DNA of 7,790 nt from contig JAJYPU010000085.1 of the NCBI GenBank assembly GCA_021795095.1, positions 1 to 7,790 on the forward strand, read 5' to 3'. The notes under the pieces are model-generated. The model saw only the letters and a program-made list of their open reading frames with translations, had not been told where the DNA came from and made no database searches. This stretch comes from Actinomycetes bacterium. GTDB lineage: Bacteria > Actinomycetota > Acidimicrobiia > Acidimicrobiales > RAAP-2. Below, piece after piece: positions 7,074 to 7,790 of the stretch. A program made the position numbers and the translations under genes. Each line of letters opens with the position of its first letter. The first letter of the stretch is position 1.

Positions 7074-7790
7074 ATGAAGCGAATGAAATGGACTTCCAAG
7101 GGATTGATTTTGGCGGTCGTTGGATTCCTCGTCGCGGGTGGGGGCGTCGCGGTAGCCGCTGGCAACACGGGGAGACTCTCGACGTGTGTGGCGAAGGATG
7201 GCGCACTCTCGATGTTCAGTCGTGGTCGATGCCCCGCTGGCACGCGCCACGTCATCGTCCCCGTAGCGAACGCGACCGGCGCCAGAGGGCCAGCGGGTGC
7301 TAGGGGGCCCATTGGGCTCACGGGCCCGATCGGTCCGTCGGGCCCAATGGGATTGACTGGTCCCGCTGGTCCGACTGGTCCGACTGGTCCGACTGGTGCG
7401 ACTGGTGCGACTGGCGCGACGGGTTCGTTCGGCGGCGGGGCACTTTCGGCGACGACCGGTACCTTCAGCAGTAGTGTCACGATCAGCGGCACATTGGGTG
7501 TTGGTGGCACTGCCACGTTCGCTGCTATTGACCCAACAAGCGTCGTAGACTCGGGTGCACTTTCTGCGACGACAGGTACTTTCAGCGGGTTGCTCACCAC
7601 AGCGGGCAGTCTCACCACTACCGGCTCGGGCACACTCAGCGTGGCGGGTACGTCAACCCTGACCGGGCTCGTGACGGCGACGGCTGGCGTGACCACAGCG
7701 GGCAGTCTCACCACTACCGGCTCGGGCACACTCAGCGTGGCGGGTACGTCAACCCTGACCGGGCTCGTGACGGCGACGGCTGGCGTGACC
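7074..7790 (+). CDS. Secreted collagen-like repeat surface protein (3' end cut by window)
   Basis: The frame is open for 239 codons to the window edge. Residues 1-29 form a Sec-type signal peptide: basic start MKRMKWTSK, hydrophobic [19 protein letters not shown], and likely cleavage near AVA-AG. A short head follows with C38 and C53, spaced as in other actinobacterial collagen-like exoproteins and likely disulfide-bonded outside the cell. Residues 69-119 are 17 uninterrupted Gly-X-Y triplets, rich in GPT, GAT and GPI, predicted to form a collagen triple helix. From about 120 the sequence becomes Gly/Thr/Ser/Ala/Leu/Val-rich with alternating hydrophobic residues, like repetitive beta-structured fibre proteins. 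It includes two copies of [10 protein letters not shown] (123-132, 162-171) and perfect 32-residue repeats from 175. The likely role is an exported, trimeric stalk or adhesive fibre. The start is the first ATG; GGGG at 7064-7067 is a modest ribosome binding site. The anchor or C-terminal domain lies beyond the window. Confidence 0.88.
   Translation, partial: MKRMKWTSKGLILAVVGFLVAGGGVAVAAGNTGRLSTCVAKDGALSMFSRGRCPAGTRHVIVPVANATGARGPAGARGPIGLTGPIGPSGPMGLTGPAGPTGPTGPTGATGATGATGSFGGGALSATTGTFSSSVTISGTLGVGGTATFAAIDPTSVVDSGALSATTGTFSGLLTTAGSLTTTGSGTLSVAGTSTLTGLVTATAGVTTAGSLTTTGSGTLSVAGTSTLTGLVTATAGVT
7368..7421 (+). repeat. 9-bp in-frame tandem repeats encoding Gly-Pro-Thr / Gly-Ala-Thr
   Basis: Six consecutive 9-base units lie within the collagen-like region: GGTCCGACT three times, GGTGCGACT twice and one variant GGCGCGACG. 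They encode the G-x-T triplets at the end of the triple-helix region. A C-to-G change converts Pro to Ala triplets. Such units are prone to slippage, so the number of triplets may vary between strains. Confidence 0.85.
7440..7586 (+). repeat. Pair of diverged 30-bp repeats encoding [10 protein letters not shown]
   Basis: The 30 bases at 7440-7469 and 7557-7586 encode the identical ten residues [10 protein letters not shown]. They differ at three positions, all third codon bases (TCG/TCT, ACC/ACA, ACC/ACT). The copies are 117 bases (39 codons) apart. This marks an older repeat layer than the exact 96-bp repeat downstream and suggests the peptide itself is under constraint. Confidence 0.8.
7596..7790 (+). 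repeat. Perfect 96-bp tandem repeat (32 codons), two full copies and continuing
   Basis: Units 7596-7691 and 7692-7787 are identical at every base, and the final three bases of the window begin a third copy. Each unit encodes 32 residues beginning [14 protein letters not shown] and ending TATAGV. Because the length is a multiple of three, gain or loss of units would lengthen or shorten the fibre without a frameshift. The total copy number cannot be seen here. Confidence 0.95.

Noticed and set aside
7043..7729. Minus-strand Pro/Val-rich 228-codon open frame opposite the collagen-like gene
   Set aside because: Its repeats are the reverse complement of the Gly-X-Y and 96-bp repeats. The plus frame has a signal peptide, cysteine pair and regular triplets, so the minus frame is a shadow.
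7368..7790. Repeats as a CRISPR array
   Set aside because: The repeats are adjacent with no unique spacers, and they are in-frame coding units.

Overview
The window is GC-rich, densely coding bacterial DNA, most likely from an actinobacterium. An Acidimicrobiia-like member would fit, but that is an impression from gene content and style, not a demonstrated assignment. It holds four well-supported genes plus one weak small ORF. Two of the genes run off the window ends, and both are easy to miss because they have no stop codon inside the window.

Layout. (1) Positions 1-2653, minus strand: a large AAA-ATPase/LuxR-type transcription regulator, about 884 codons visible, cut at the window start just as its C-terminal LuxR helix-turn-helix begins. 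Its leader contains a long inverted repeat that could hide its ribosome binding site. (2) Positions 2904-4090, plus strand: a compact apparent operon. It contains a small two-helix membrane protein of the DUF2892 family, then an ECF sigma factor whose C-terminus carries a zinc-finger anti-sigma-like domain, and possibly a 50-codon ORF that overlaps the sigma stop codon. (3) Positions 4119-6440, minus strand and convergent with that operon: a membrane-anchored cyclic-di-GMP enzyme with an extracytoplasmic CHASE-type sensor followed by intact GGDEF and EAL domains. (4) Positions 6441-7073: 633 bases without a convincing gene, of mixed composition, with a possible insertion-sequence end and small hairpins. 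(5) Positions 7074-7790, plus strand: the start of a secreted collagen-like protein. It has a signal peptide, a two-cysteine head, 17 Gly-X-Y triplets and then Gly/Thr/Ser-rich repeats, including a perfect 96-bp in-frame tandem repeat that continues past the window end.

How the pieces may relate. Three of the five genes are regulatory: a LuxR/AAA regulator, a sigma factor with a built-in zinc finger, and a c-di-GMP synthase/phosphodiesterase. The other two are membrane or surface proteins. A c-di-GMP enzyme divergent from a secreted repetitive surface protein suggests control of adhesion or the cell surface, but this is inference from position only. No CRISPR array, rRNA, tRNA, complete mobile element or recognised defence system was seen. 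The most unusual items are the sigma/zinc-finger fusion with its small neighbours, the leader hairpin of the LuxR gene and the exact tandem repeats of the collagen-like gene.
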